7,283 nt of DNA from an uncultured Campylobacter sp. GTDB taxonomy: Bacteria; Campylobacterota; Campylobacteria; Campylobacterales; Campylobacteraceae. Each line of letters opens with the position of its first letter. The first letter of the stretch is position 1. A program made the translations under genes and the position numbers. Positions 1-7,283 of this stretch are shown here, piece by piece. The stretch lies in the NCBI GenBank assembly GCA_905373295.1, contig CAJPSJ010000097.1, positions 1 to 7,283 of the forward strand, in the 5' to 3' direction. The notes below the pieces were generated by a model that saw nothing but the letters and a program-made list of their open reading frames with translations, had not been told where the DNA came from and did no database searches.

Positions 1-367
1 GCTAGAGGGGCTTTATGAAAAGCTAAATGGGCTTAAAAGCGTAATAGATAAGGAGGGGCGTCTGTTTGACGCGATAAGAGACGCCGTAGAAGCGGAAAAT
101 TTTGCATTTGCCACTCAAATTTGTGATTTTATAGTGAATGATGAAATTGGAAAATTCGGTGCGTTTTTAAGAATGAAGGCGCTAATGTGGCTCACAGACT
201 ATATCGCAAAAAATTTGGAAAAGAAGGAATATTCGAATTTTGTCTGCTTCGTGGACTGCCTATGGAAATTTAGATGGATAGCTCCAGACGCCGCTAAAAG
301 CTCTATGATAGAAAAAGAGTTTATAGACGAGATGAAGAGACGATGCTGTTTTACTACGAGAGCATAG
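1..367 (+). CDS. TPR-like helical-repeat protein, N-terminal piece (5' partial, probably frameshifted)
   Basis: The frame is open from base 2 to the TAG at 365-367, giving 121 visible residues; the true start lies left of the window. A GTG at 134 could start a 77-residue product, but it has no Shine-Dalgarno sequence and the 44 codons before it are open, so I prefer a partial gene. The visible part is helical and rich in aromatic and charged residues, with LWKFRWIAPD at about residues 87-96. I recall this kind of Trp/Lys-rich segment from TPR-like proteins of unknown function, where it precedes a region like that encoded by the next frame. The last residues (RCCFTTRA) look like out-of-frame tail. 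This is therefore probably the first half of one gene shared with 343-999. Cellular role unknown; no signal peptide or membrane segment is visible in this part. Confidence 0.6.
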   Translation, partial: LEGLYEKLNGLKSVIDKEGRLFDAIRDAVEAENFAFATQICDFIVNDEIGKFGAFLRMKALMWLTDYIAKNLEKKEYSNFVCFVDCLWKFRWIAPDAAKSSMIEKEFIDEMKRRCCFTTRA

Positions 368-999
368 AAGGGCTCTCGTTATCACGCTATTACAAGGCTT
401 TGACGAATCAAAACATTGACATGGGCGAGTCTAAAGAGGCGAAAGCAAACTACAAGATGTGGAAAAAGCTAGCCAAAGACGATATGGACGGCTGCGAGGC
501 GTGCGAAGCAAGCGATGAGATCGCGTATTTAAATTTTACAGGCGAGTATGAGGCGGCACTGGAGTTAGCTACGCCTATAATCTCGGGCGAGCTAGGTTGT
601 ATCAAAGTACCATACACAACCTACGCGCCGATCTTATTTAGTATGGTAGCGCTGGGTAGGATAGAGGAAGCGACGGCTTTGCTACCAAAGGCCGCTGCAA
701 TGATCGAGTCAGATCCTCGCTTCATAAATCAGATCGCACCGCTAATCGAGATCGCTGTTAGGCTAGGAGAGCACGAAACAGCACTAAGCTTGGCGCGTAA
801 GCATTCACACGCTATACTCGATAGCAACGATGATTTGAATTATTTAAAATTGCTTATCCCCATTGTCGCATTTGGAGATGAAAATACTTATAAAATGGCT
901 TTAGAAATAGCAGGTAAATTTGACGCTAGAAATCAAAACTTCTATTACGCTGATTATCTAAATAAATTTTACGAGGAATTTTCAGGGCTTGAAATTTGA
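343..999 (+). CDS. TPR-like helical-repeat protein, C-terminal piece (probable continuation of the preceding frame)
   Basis: This frame encodes 218 residues from ATG 343 to TGA 997-999 and overlaps the previous frame by 25 bp in the -1 register. It is open back to 298. The sequence is alpha-helical: repeat-like A/L/G patterns occur at residues 62-82 (YLNFTGEYEAALELATPII), 99-118 (FSMVALGRIEEATALLPKAA) and 136-152 (EIAVRLGEHETALSLAR), resembling TPR helices. Cysteines 51 and 54 (DGCEACE) plus C86 (GELGCIKVP) form a distinctive set that I recall as conserved in this uncharacterised TPR-like family. AAGAG (335-339) could act as a ribosome site for ATG 343, so separate coupled translation is possible. 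However, residues 1-27 read as a direct continuation of the upstream protein, so a frameshifted single gene is more likely. A scaffold or protein-binding role would be inference only. Confidence 0.65.
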   Translation: MLFYYESIEGLSLSRYYKALTNQNIDMGESKEAKANYKMWKKLAKDDMDGCEACEASDEIAYLNFTGEYEAALELATPIISGELGCIKVPYTTYAPILFSMVALGRIEEATALLPKAAAMIESDPRFINQIAPLIEIAVRLGEHETALSLARKHSHAILDSNDDLNYLKLLIPIVAFGDENTYKMALEIAGKFDARNQNFYYADYLNKFYEEFSGLEI

Positions 1000-1550
1000 C
1001 GGTTTAAAGACCTAGCACGCTTTGCCCGCAAAGCAGGTAACCATTTCTCAAGCGCGTGCAGCGAGATAGTTTAAAATTTGCAGCTCGATACTACTTCGCG
1101 CTCGCAGCGGCGAGCGTGGTCAAGTTTGCACCGAACGGACGTTGGCGGCGCGCGGTAAATTTTAGCCGCTTACTCGCGCACGGCGGTAGCCCATTGCCGA
1201 AATGATAATAGAGTGCGCAATGCTAAATTTAACTCAGTCGCTAAGTATGAAAGTAAAATACCGTAGCGGCGCATATCAACGCTAAACCGCATGGACAAAA
1301 GCAAATATTTGTGGTAGCAAGACACGTATTCTAAATTTCAACCGCCGCGGAATGTAAAATTTAAACCGAACTCGCCGTCAATCTCGCCGTAAAACACGCG
1401 CGACGACGACGTATCTAGCCGTCGCCACCTAGATTTAGCGGCAAATTTAATAGCAAAATTTTAAAGCGTGGCACGATAAAATTTTAAAACAAAATTTCAA
1501 GTAGATTTTTAAATATAAAATTTTAAACGGAATCTTAAATGCAGAATTTC
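1000..1550. other. Gene-free spacer with hairpins, no supported gene
   Basis: I find no open frame with a credible start, ribosome site or recognisable product. The left part (about 1000-1440) has a GC level near that of the coding regions, with stops in every frame. The right part (about 1440-1550) is very AT-rich. Visible structures are a 6-bp hairpin (GCTTTG 1019-1024 with CAAAGC 1029-1034) 20 bp after the upstream stop, and a GC-rich hairpin at 1097-1118. No U-tract follows either. A GACGACGACG run lies near 1400. It could be decayed coding DNA or a spacer holding an unrecognised RNA; the sequence alone does not decide. Confidence 0.5.
1097..1118. repeat. GC-rich inverted repeat (hairpin)
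   Basis: CGCTCGC (1099-1105) pairs perfectly with GCGAGCG (1110-1116) around an AGCG loop. A G-U wobble and a further C-G pair extend the stem to 1097-1118. No T-run follows on either strand, so it is not a typical intrinsic terminator. It may belong to a structured RNA or be a relic; function unknown. Confidence 0.5.
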
Positions 1551-1565
1551 AAAAAAATTTTAAAA
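1455..1565. repeat. Cluster of AAAATTTTAAA words
   Basis: The 11-mer AAAATTTTAAA occurs four times in the same orientation, at 1455-1465, 1478-1488, 1517-1527 and 1554-1564, separated by 23, 39 and 37 bp. The last copy overlaps the accC terminator. Each copy contains the palindrome AAAATTTT. AT-rich words like this are common in Campylobacter spacers, so the cluster may reflect base composition rather than function. Confidence 0.4.
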
Positions 1566-1596
1566 TTCCAAGAGTATCATCCCTTGGAATTTTAAA
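1551..1596 (-). terminator. Intrinsic terminator of the accB-accC operon
   Basis: A perfect 14-bp inverted repeat, 1559-1572 with 1583-1596, encloses a 10-nt loop (1573-1582). Read on the minus strand, the stem starts 1 bp beyond the accC stop codon and is followed by seven T residues (complement of 1551-1557). This is a classical rho-independent terminator for leftward transcription. The plus-strand side has only AAATTC, so it is unlikely to stop rightward transcription efficiently. Confidence 0.85.
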
Positions 1597-1597
1597 T

Positions 1598-2935
1598 TCA
1601 GTGCTTAGCTAGGTAATTTGTATCGTAGTTATTATCCACGAAATCGGGGTTGTTCATCATCCTAAGATGAAAATCGCGCGTCGATTTTATGCCGCCGATG
1701 ATGAGCTCATCTAGCGCGACCTTCATCTTTGCGATCGCACGCGCGCGGTCCTTGTCGTAAACGATAAGCTTGCCGATCATGCTGTCGTAGTAAGGCGGCA
1801 CCGAGTAGCCCTCATAGACGTGGCTGTCCATACGGACGTTTCTGCCGCCCGGAGCGACGTATTTTGTGATTTTGCCCGGGTTTGGCATAAAGCTTTTAGA
1901 GTCCTCGGCGGTGATGCGGCACTCAAGCGCATGCCCGCTAAATTTTATCTCGCTTTGAGGCAGCAGCTTCTCGCCCTGCGCGATGCGGATCATCCACTCG
2001 ATCAGATCGAGCCCGCTTCGCATCTCGCTTACGGTGTGTTCGACCTGCAGGCGGGTATTCATCTCGATGAAATAGAATTTCTTGTCCTTGCTATCGTATA
2101 AAAACTCAAACGTTCCCGCGCTTGCGTATCCGATCGCCTTAGCGGCGCGAACCGCCGTTTCGTGCAGGCTCTTTCGTGTCGGCTCGTCCAAGATCACGGC
2201 CGGGCTCTCTTCGATCAGCTTTTGATGGCGGCGCTGCATCGAGCAGTCGCGCTCGCCGATATGTACGACGTGTCCGTGCTCGTCGCCTAAGACCTGAACC
2301 TCGATGTGGCGGGGGTTTGTGATATATTTTTCCATATACATCGTGCCGTCGCCGAACGCGCTCATCGCTTCGCTCTCTGCCGACCAAAAGAGCTTTTCGA
2401 TATCCTCTTCGCGCTCGACCACGCGCATTCCGCGCCCACCGCCACCGGCTGCGGCTTTAATGATGACCGGATAGCCGATTTCGGCGGCTAGCTTGCGTGC
2501 CTCTTCGACGCTTGCGATCGCGCCGTCGCTGCCCGGCACTACGGGGATTCCTGCGCGCATCATCACTTGCTTAGCCTTGCTCTTATCGCTCATTAAAGTC
2601 ATTACCTCGACGCTCGGACCGATAAATTTAATGCCGTGCTTAGCGCAAATTTCGACGAAATTTTGGCTTTCACTTAAAAAGCCGTATCCCGGAAATATCG
2701 CGTCGGCTTCCGTTAGCTCACACGCTGTGATGATTGCGGGGATATTTAGATAACTATCGCTACTGCGCGGTCCGCCTATGCAGACCGACGCGTCGGCGTA
2801 TTTGACGTAAAGCGCGTCCTGATCAGCGGTAGAGTGCACGATGATGGCTTGCTTGCCCATCTCTTGGATCGTGCGAAGCGCTCTAAGCGCTATTTCGCCG
2901 CGATTTGCGATTAGAATTTTCTTAAGCTCCCTCAT
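1598..2935 (-). CDS. accC: Biotin carboxylase subunit of acetyl-CoA carboxylase
   Basis: AccC uses ATP and bicarbonate to carboxylate the biotin on AccB, the first half-reaction of cytosolic acetyl-CoA carboxylase and the entry step of fatty acid synthesis. The 445-residue product matches the family length. The N-terminal domain opens with KKILIANRGEIALRA. The ATP-grasp region carries K160 and the glycine-rich loop GGGGRGM (164-170), followed by H210, K239 and E277. The signature EMNTRLQVEHTV (291-302) supplies E291, N293, R295 and E299; R340 matches the conserved late arginine (numbering assigned by alignment from memory with the E. coli enzyme). The start ATG overlaps the accB stop as ATGA, implying translational coupling, with GAGAAG just upstream as a weak ribosome site. 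Pyruvate or propionyl-CoA carboxylase subunits share this fold, but the separate small BCCP gene next door and the 445-residue length favour AccC. All key residues are present. Confidence 0.96.
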   Translation of the reverse strand: MRELKKILIANRGEIALRALRTIQEMGKQAIIVHSTADQDALYVKYADASVCIGGPRSSDSYLNIPAIITACELTEADAIFPGYGFLSESQNFVEICAKHGIKFIGPSVEVMTLMSDKSKAKQVMMRAGIPVVPGSDGAIASVEEARKLAAEIGYPVIIKAAAGGGGRGMRVVEREEDIEKLFWSAESEAMSAFGDGTMYMEKYITNPRHIEVQVLGDEHGHVVHIGERDCSMQRRHQKLIEESPAVILDEPTRKSLHETAVRAAKAIGYASAGTFEFLYDSKDKKFYFIEMNTRLQVEHTVSEMRSGLDLIEWMIRIAQGEKLLPQSEIKFSGHALECRITAEDSKSFMPNPGKITKYVAPGGRNVRMDSHVYEGYSVPPYYDSMIGKLIVYDKDRARAIAKMKVALDELIIGGIKSTRDFHLRMMNNPDFVDNNYDTNYLAKH

Positions 2936-3390
2936 AGCTTCTCGACCTCAAACAGCGCCATAGCGTATTCGACGGGCTGTCCATCTTCGACGAGAGCTTT
3001 TTTGATGCGGCAGTCGAATTCCGCCTCGATCTCGTTCATAATCTTCATTGCTTCGATGATGCCGATTGTATCGCCCTTATGCACGACCTGACCTACGCTC
3101 ACGAACTCTGCCGCACCAGGGCTCGGCGCCTTATAAAAAGTGCCTACCATCGGGCTATCAATCGTATCCATCGCGCCTTTTGTGGCGGGCTTATCGCCCA
3201 CGAGCACATTTACTGCAGGCGTAGCAAGCTGCGGAGCGGGTGCGGGTGCGGCAAGCTGAGACGTGCTCCCGCCGCATGGACCATATTTTTTTATCTCGAT
3301 TTCAAAATCTTTATCTTTAATTTTTAGCTCGTTAATGCCCTGCTTTTCGCCGAAAAAATCCATTAACTCTTTGATTTCTGCTTTTGTCAT
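2932..3390 (-). CDS. accB: Biotin carboxyl carrier protein of acetyl-CoA carboxylase (BCCP)
   Basis: AccB carries covalently bound biotin and shuttles the carboxyl group from AccC to the carboxyltransferase AccA/AccD; accA and accD are not in this window. The 152-residue product has the normal layout. An N-terminal alpha/beta segment (1-38) is followed by a flexible Ala/Pro/Gln linker (about 44-62), then a biotinyl-lipoyl domain (about 76-152). The biotin attachment motif EAMKIMNEI places the modified lysine at K116. SPMVGTFYKAPSPGA (79-93) is the usual entry to this domain. A clear AGGAG ribosome site (complement of 3397-3401) sits 6 nt before the ATG and fixes the start. It is the first gene of a two-gene operon with accC, with which it overlaps by 4 bp. 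C39 lies just before the linker and has no evident role. Confidence 0.96.
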   Translation of the reverse strand: MTKAEIKELMDFFGEKQGINELKIKDKDFEIEIKKYGPCGGSTSQLAAPAPAPQLATPAVNVLVGDKPATKGAMDTIDSPMVGTFYKAPSPGAAEFVSVGQVVHKGDTIGIIEAMKIMNEIEAEFDCRIKKALVEDGQPVEYAMALFEVEKL

Positions 3391-3752
3391 AAATTTCTCC
3401 TGAAAAAATTTGCGAAATTTTAGCTAAATTTTTATAATTGTTTCTTTAAATGGATTTTTGAGGGACTTTTAAGAAGTGCAAAGCGAAATTTACGACAGAA
3501 TTTGCGGACTGATTTTAAGGATTTACGGAGCGAGATTTGTTTCGCCCATTTTAAGCTCGAACTTCGCAAGCGAAACACGAAATTTTGCCGTAAGAGCGCG
3601 AAATGATTTTGAATTCTTTAAAATTTATACTTAATTTTACGACTAGAATTCTACGCTTTAAACGTTAAATTCCGCGCTTTGCTTTAAAATCTCGCCTCCG
3701 AGCTCATATTAAAATCCCGCGCCGAAATTCTATCCGCGCGAAGCCCTATGCG
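3391..3752. other. Spacer between ansA and accB, no supported gene
   Basis: This 362-bp stretch holds the accB leader (3391 to about 3440) and otherwise no gene I can support. An 8-bp inverted repeat (TGTTTCGC 3538-3545 with GCGAAACA 3570-3577) contains an alternative small TTCGC-AA-GCGAA hairpin at 3563-3574; neither has a convincing U-tract. Downstream of ansA on the minus strand a weak GC stem (CGCGC/GCGCG) followed by GGATTTT lies at about 3713-3738; it is too short to call a terminator. The spacer is unusually long for neighbours on the same strand, so accB probably has its own promoter. Confidence 0.5.
3426..3439 (-). promoter_or_regulatory. Putative accB promoter, -10 TATAAA
   Basis: On the minus strand AATTATAAAAATTT contains TATAAA (complement of 3431-3436), about 40 bp upstream of the accB ATG, in an AT-rich context typical of Campylobacter sigma-70 promoters. 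No clear -35 is visible, as is usual in this group. The same 14-mer lies upstream of ansA, which strengthens the call slightly. Transcription start not determined. Confidence 0.45.
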
Positions 3753-4811
<1,059 letters not shown>

Positions 4812-4824
4812 TTAAAAAGTGATA

Positions 4825-4856
4825 AAATTTTTATAATTTAAGCAAAATTCTAGCAT
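4825..4856 (-). promoter_or_regulatory. Putative ansA promoter region
   Basis: Two -10 candidates read leftward. TATAAA (complement of 4830-4835) lies within the 14-bp AATTATAAAAATTT element also found before accB. Further up, TGCTAGAAT (complement of 4847-4855) is an extended -10 form. The first lies about 28 bp from the ATG and the second about 45 bp. I favour the first because of the shared context, but the sequence does not settle it. Confidence 0.45.
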
Positions 4857-4882
4857 AAAATTTTTATTATATTTTATTTTGC

Positions 4883-4891
4883 TGCTATAAT
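4883..4891 (+). promoter_or_regulatory. dcd-topA promoter, extended -10 TGCTATAAT
   Basis: A consensus TATAAT (4886-4891) is preceded by TG one base upstream (4883-4884), making an extended -10. A T-rich stretch at 4861-4880 lies before it, as is typical for Campylobacter sigma-70 promoters that lack a -35 box. Transcription would start near 4898, giving a leader of about 28 nt that includes the AAGGA ribosome site at 4915-4919. Confidence 0.75.
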
Positions 4892-4925
4892 GCGCGAAAA
4901 ATTTTGATTATTTTAAGGAAATTTT

Positions 4926-5489
4926 ATGGGACTGAAAAGCGATAAATGGATCAGACAGATGTCGCAGCAGCACGATATGATAGCGCCCTTTTGCGAGGAA
5001 AATATCGGTCGCGGCGTCGTTAGCTACGGACTTTCCAGCTACGGATACGACATACGCGTAGCGCGCGAATTTAAAATTTTTACAAACGTCGGCGGAACGG
5101 TCGTCGATCCTAAAAATTTCGACGCAAAAAACGTCGTGGATTTTGAGGGCGACGTCTGTATCGTGCCGCCGAATTCCTTCGCGCTAGCGCGTACCATCGA
5201 ATACTTCAAAATGCCGCGCGACGTGCTTGCGATCTGCCTGGGCAAAAGCACCTACGCGCGCTGCGGCATCATCGTAAACGTAACGCCCTTTGAGCCCGGT
5301 TTTGAGGGGCACATCACGATTGAAATTTCCAACACCACGCCGCTGCCTGCAAAAATTTACGCGAACGAAGGCATCGCGCAGGTTTTGTTTCTGCAAGGAG
5401 ATGAGCCGTGCGAGGTGAGCTACTGCGACAAAAAGGGCAAATACCAAAGCCAAAAAGGCATCACGCTGCCTAGAATTCTAAAGGATTAA
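4926..5489 (+). CDS. dcd: dCTP deaminase
   Basis: Dcd deaminates dCTP to dUTP and ammonia in the cytosol; a dUTPase then yields dUMP for thymidylate synthesis. The 187-residue product is of normal length for this trimeric family. Conserved blocks are [10 protein letters not shown] (37-46), [19 protein letters not shown] (106-124) and [12 protein letters not shown] (125-136). The expected catalytic glutamate is E133, with S108 and R112 in the neighbouring substrate-binding block (alignment from memory to E. coli E138, S111 and R115). The C-terminal tail [13 protein letters not shown] (172-184) is the usual lid that closes on nucleotide. AAGGA at 4915-4919 is 6 nt before the ATG. topA follows after 3 bases, so the two are probably co-transcribed. 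A bifunctional deaminase/dUTPase cannot be strictly excluded, but the overall pattern resembles bacterial monofunctional Dcd. Confidence 0.95.
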   Translation: MGLKSDKWIRQMSQQHDMIAPFCEENIGRGVVSYGLSSYGYDIRVAREFKIFTNVGGTVVDPKNFDAKNVVDFEGDVCIVPPNSFALARTIEYFKMPRDVLAICLGKSTYARCGIIVNVTPFEPGFEGHITIEISNTTPLPAKIYANEGIAQVLFLQGDEPCEVSYCDKKGKYQSQKGITLPRILKD

Positions 5490-5492
5490 GCA

Positions 5493-7283
5493 ATGAAAAA
5501 TTTAATCATCGTAGAATCCCCGGCAAAAGCCAAAACGATTAAAAATTTCTTAGGCGCCGATTACGACGTAATCGCGTCTAAAGGCCATATCCGCGACCTT
5601 CCTAAAAAACGCTTCGGCATCAAAATCAAAGATAAAAGCTTCGAGCCCGAATACGAAATCAGCGCCGATCACGATCAGATCGTAAAGCAGATAAAGACGC
5701 TCGCCAAAAAGGCGGATCAAATTTATCTTGCGACGGACGAGGACCGCGAGGGCGAGGCGATCGCCTATCATATCGCCGCTTCGATCGGCAAGCAGGCGCA
5801 GGAGCTGCCGCGCATCGTATTTCACGAGATCACCAAAAGCGCGATCTCAAACGCGCTAAGTTCGCCGCGCAAGCTCAATATCGCAAGCGTAAACGCCCAA
5901 CAAGCGCGCCGCCTGCTCGATCGCATCGTGGGCTACAAGCTAAGTCCGCTTTTAAATTTAAAGATCCAGCGCGGCTTAAGCGCGGGTCGCGTCCAAAGCG
6001 CCGCGCTTAAGATCGTCGTCGATCGCGAGCGTGAAATTTTAAATTTTAAACCGGCAGAATTTCACAGCATCGACGCGGTTTTTAAGAAGGACTTGGAAGC
6101 CGAGCTCGTCGAATTTCGCGGCAAAAAGATGGAAAAGCTCTCGGTCAAAAACGCGGCGCAAGCTAGCGAGATCGTCCTGACGCTGCAAAAAGACAAATTT
6201 AGCGTAGAGAGTATCGAAAGCAAATCGCGCAAAACGAACCCCTACCCGCCGTTTATGACCTCGACGCTACAGCAGGCGGCGAGCACGGCTCTGGGCTTTA
6301 ATCCGCGCAAGACGATGAGCCTCGCGCAGAGCCTTTACGAAGGCGTCAATACCAAAAACGGCGGCGCGATCACCTATATGCGAACCGACTCGCTAAATAT
6401 CGCCAAAGAAGCGATCGCGGCGGCTCGCGAGCTAATCGGCGAGCGCTTCGGCGAAAAGTATCTGCCCAAAAGCGCGAATTTATACGCCACCAAAAGCAAA
6501 GGCGCGCAGGAAGCGCACGAAGCGATAAGACCTACTGATCTAAAGCTTACCCCCGAGCTCGCGCAAAAAATCCTGCCTCGCGACGAATACCGCCTTTACG
6601 CGCTCATCTATAACCGCTTCATAGCCTCGCAGATGAGCCCTAGCGTCTCGCAGATCCAAACGATCATCGTGCGCGGCGAAGCGGGTGCATTTAAGATCAG
6701 CGGGCGCAAGGTGGAATTTGACGGATTTTACAAGGCTTACGGCGATCTGGATAAGGATAAAATTTTACCGAGCCTTAGCGCGGGCGACGCGATGAGCCTA
6801 CAAAGCCTAAGCTCGCAGCAGCACTTTACTGAGCCGCCGGCGCGCTATTCGGAAGCTAGCCTCATCAAAAAGCTCGAAAGTCTCGGCATCGGCAGGCCCT
6901 CGACCTATGCGCCTACCATCTCGCTACTTACGGCGCGCAACTACGTAAATATCGAGCAAAAGCACCTGGTACCGAGCGAGATCGCCTTTAAGATCACCGA
7001 GATGCTGGAGCAAAATTTTAAAAATATCGTCGATAGCGAGTTTACCTCCAAAATGGAAGAGAAGCTCGACGACATCGCCGAAAACAAAGCGGACTGGCAG
7101 CAAATTTTGGCGGATTTTTACTACCCTTTTATAGACGAGATCGCCAAAGGCAAAACCTCGATCGCAAGCCAAAAGCTAGCCGAAAAGATCGGCGAAACCT
7201 GCCCGAACTGCGGCGGCGAGCTACTTAAGCGCCAGGGCAGATTCGGCGAGTTCATCGCTTGCTCGAACTATCCGAAGTGCAAA
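5493..7283 (+). CDS. topA: DNA topoisomerase I (type IA), 3' truncated by window edge
   Basis: TopA relaxes negative supercoils by passing one strand through a transient 5'-phosphotyrosine break. The frame is open for 597 codons to the last base; family members of this group run to roughly 700 residues, so about 100 are missing at the edge. The TOPRIM domain (about 1-115) has VESPAKAKTI with E8, and TDEDREGEA with D82, D84 and E86 for Mg2+ binding. The cleavage motif ITYMRTDS gives catalytic Y295 and R297. SAGRVQSAAL (163-172), EAHEAIRPTD (340-349) and GIGRPSTYAPTI (465-476) are further family blocks. A zinc ribbon begins at about 568 with C570, C573, C590 and C596. The ribosome site AAGGA (5481-5485) lies in the last codons of dcd, 7 nt before the ATG, so translation is probably coupled to dcd. 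No frameshift is seen. Confidence 0.97.
   Translation, partial: MKNLIIVESPAKAKTIKNFLGADYDVIASKGHIRDLPKKRFGIKIKDKSFEPEYEISADHDQIVKQIKTLAKKADQIYLATDEDREGEAIAYHIAASIGKQAQELPRIVFHEITKSAISNALSSPRKLNIASVNAQQARRLLDRIVGYKLSPLLNLKIQRGLSAGRVQSAALKIVVDREREILNFKPAEFHSIDAVFKKDLEAELVEFRGKKMEKLSVKNAAQASEIVLTLQKDKFSVESIESKSRKTNPYPPFMTSTLQQAASTALGFNPRKTMSLAQSLYEGVNTKNGGAITYMRTDSLNIAKEAIAAARELIGERFGEKYLPKSANLYATKSKGAQEAHEAIRPTDLKLTPELAQKILPRDEYRLYALIYNRFIASQMSPSVSQIQTIIVRGEAGAFKISGRKVEFDGFYKAYGDLDKDKILPSLSAGDAMSLQSLSSQQHFTEPPARYSEASLIKKLESLGIGRPSTYAPTISLLTARNYVNIEQKHLVPSEIAFKITEMLEQNFKNIVDSEFTSKMEEKLDDIAENKADWQQILADFYYPFIDEIAKGKTSIASQKLAEKIGETCPNCGGELLKRQGRFGEFIACSNYPKCK

Noticed and set aside
346..354. Possible programmed -1 frameshift at the TTTT run in the split TPR-like gene
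   Set aside because: The run allows only a single-codon slip (TTT to TTT); there is no X-XXY-YYZ heptamer and no clear stimulatory stem or pseudoknot downstream. A mutation or sequencing error is simpler.
1019..1034. Hairpin GCTTTG/CAAAGC just after the TPR-like gene as a terminator
   Set aside because: Only 6 bp with a 4-nt loop and no following T-run on the plus strand; too weak to call.
1056..1205. Open frame of 49 codons starting at GTG on the plus strand
   Set aside because: No ribosome site, no recognisable motif, and short enough to occur by chance in GC-rich DNA; it also spans the 1097-1118 hairpin.
1820..2753. Several open frames opposite or out of phase within accC
   Set aside because: Shadows of a strongly conserved AccC reading frame; their products are low-complexity, Arg-, Ala- or Leu-rich, with no family features.
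3476..3634. Open frame of 52 codons from GTG on the plus strand between ansA and accB
   Set aside because: No ATG, only a distant purine run as ribosome site, and no recognisable protein; it lies in AT-rich spacer with AAATTT words.
5039..5825. Minus-strand open frames opposite dcd and topA
   Set aside because: Both plus-strand genes are unmistakable; the antisense frames are composition shadows.

Overview
The window reads as chromosomal DNA from a Campylobacterota bacterium, most likely a higher-GC Campylobacter of the oral type. Three things suggest this: the BCCP/biotin carboxylase pair lying divergent from dcd, spacers rich in AAATTT words, and T-rich promoters with a TATAAT-type -10 box. 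Species is an inference from style, not a match. The recognisable genes are housekeeping, and no mobile element, CRISPR array, rRNA or tRNA was seen.

Left edge (1-999, + strand): a TPR-like helical-repeat protein read in two overlapping frames. The first piece (1-367) is open at the left edge and ends at a TAG. The second (343-999) continues the same apparent protein family in the -1 frame. The likeliest reading is one gene broken by a frameshift near 331-345. Positions 1000-1550 then hold no convincing gene, only hairpins and a cluster of AAAATTTTAAA words.

Centre (1551-4802, - strand): reading right to left, ansA (periplasmic type II L-asparaginase with signal peptide), a 362-bp spacer, then accB and accC overlapping by 4 bp (ATGA) and closed by a strong intrinsic terminator 1 bp beyond the accC stop. 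AccB carries biotin and AccC carboxylates it, the first half-reaction of acetyl-CoA carboxylase for fatty acid synthesis. The accB and ansA upstream regions share a 14-bp element containing a TATAAA -10 candidate.

Right (4803-7283, + strand): a short divergent promoter region with an extended -10 box (TGCTATAAT) drives dcd (dCTP deaminase, supplying dUTP for dTMP synthesis). Three bases later topA (DNA topoisomerase I) begins; it runs off the window after 597 codons, inside its first C-terminal zinc ribbon. dcd and topA look co-transcribed.

No new multi-gene system is evident. The items most worth a second look are the split TPR-like gene with its cysteine triad, the 0.55-kb gene-free stretch beside it, and the placement of ansA between accB and dcd.
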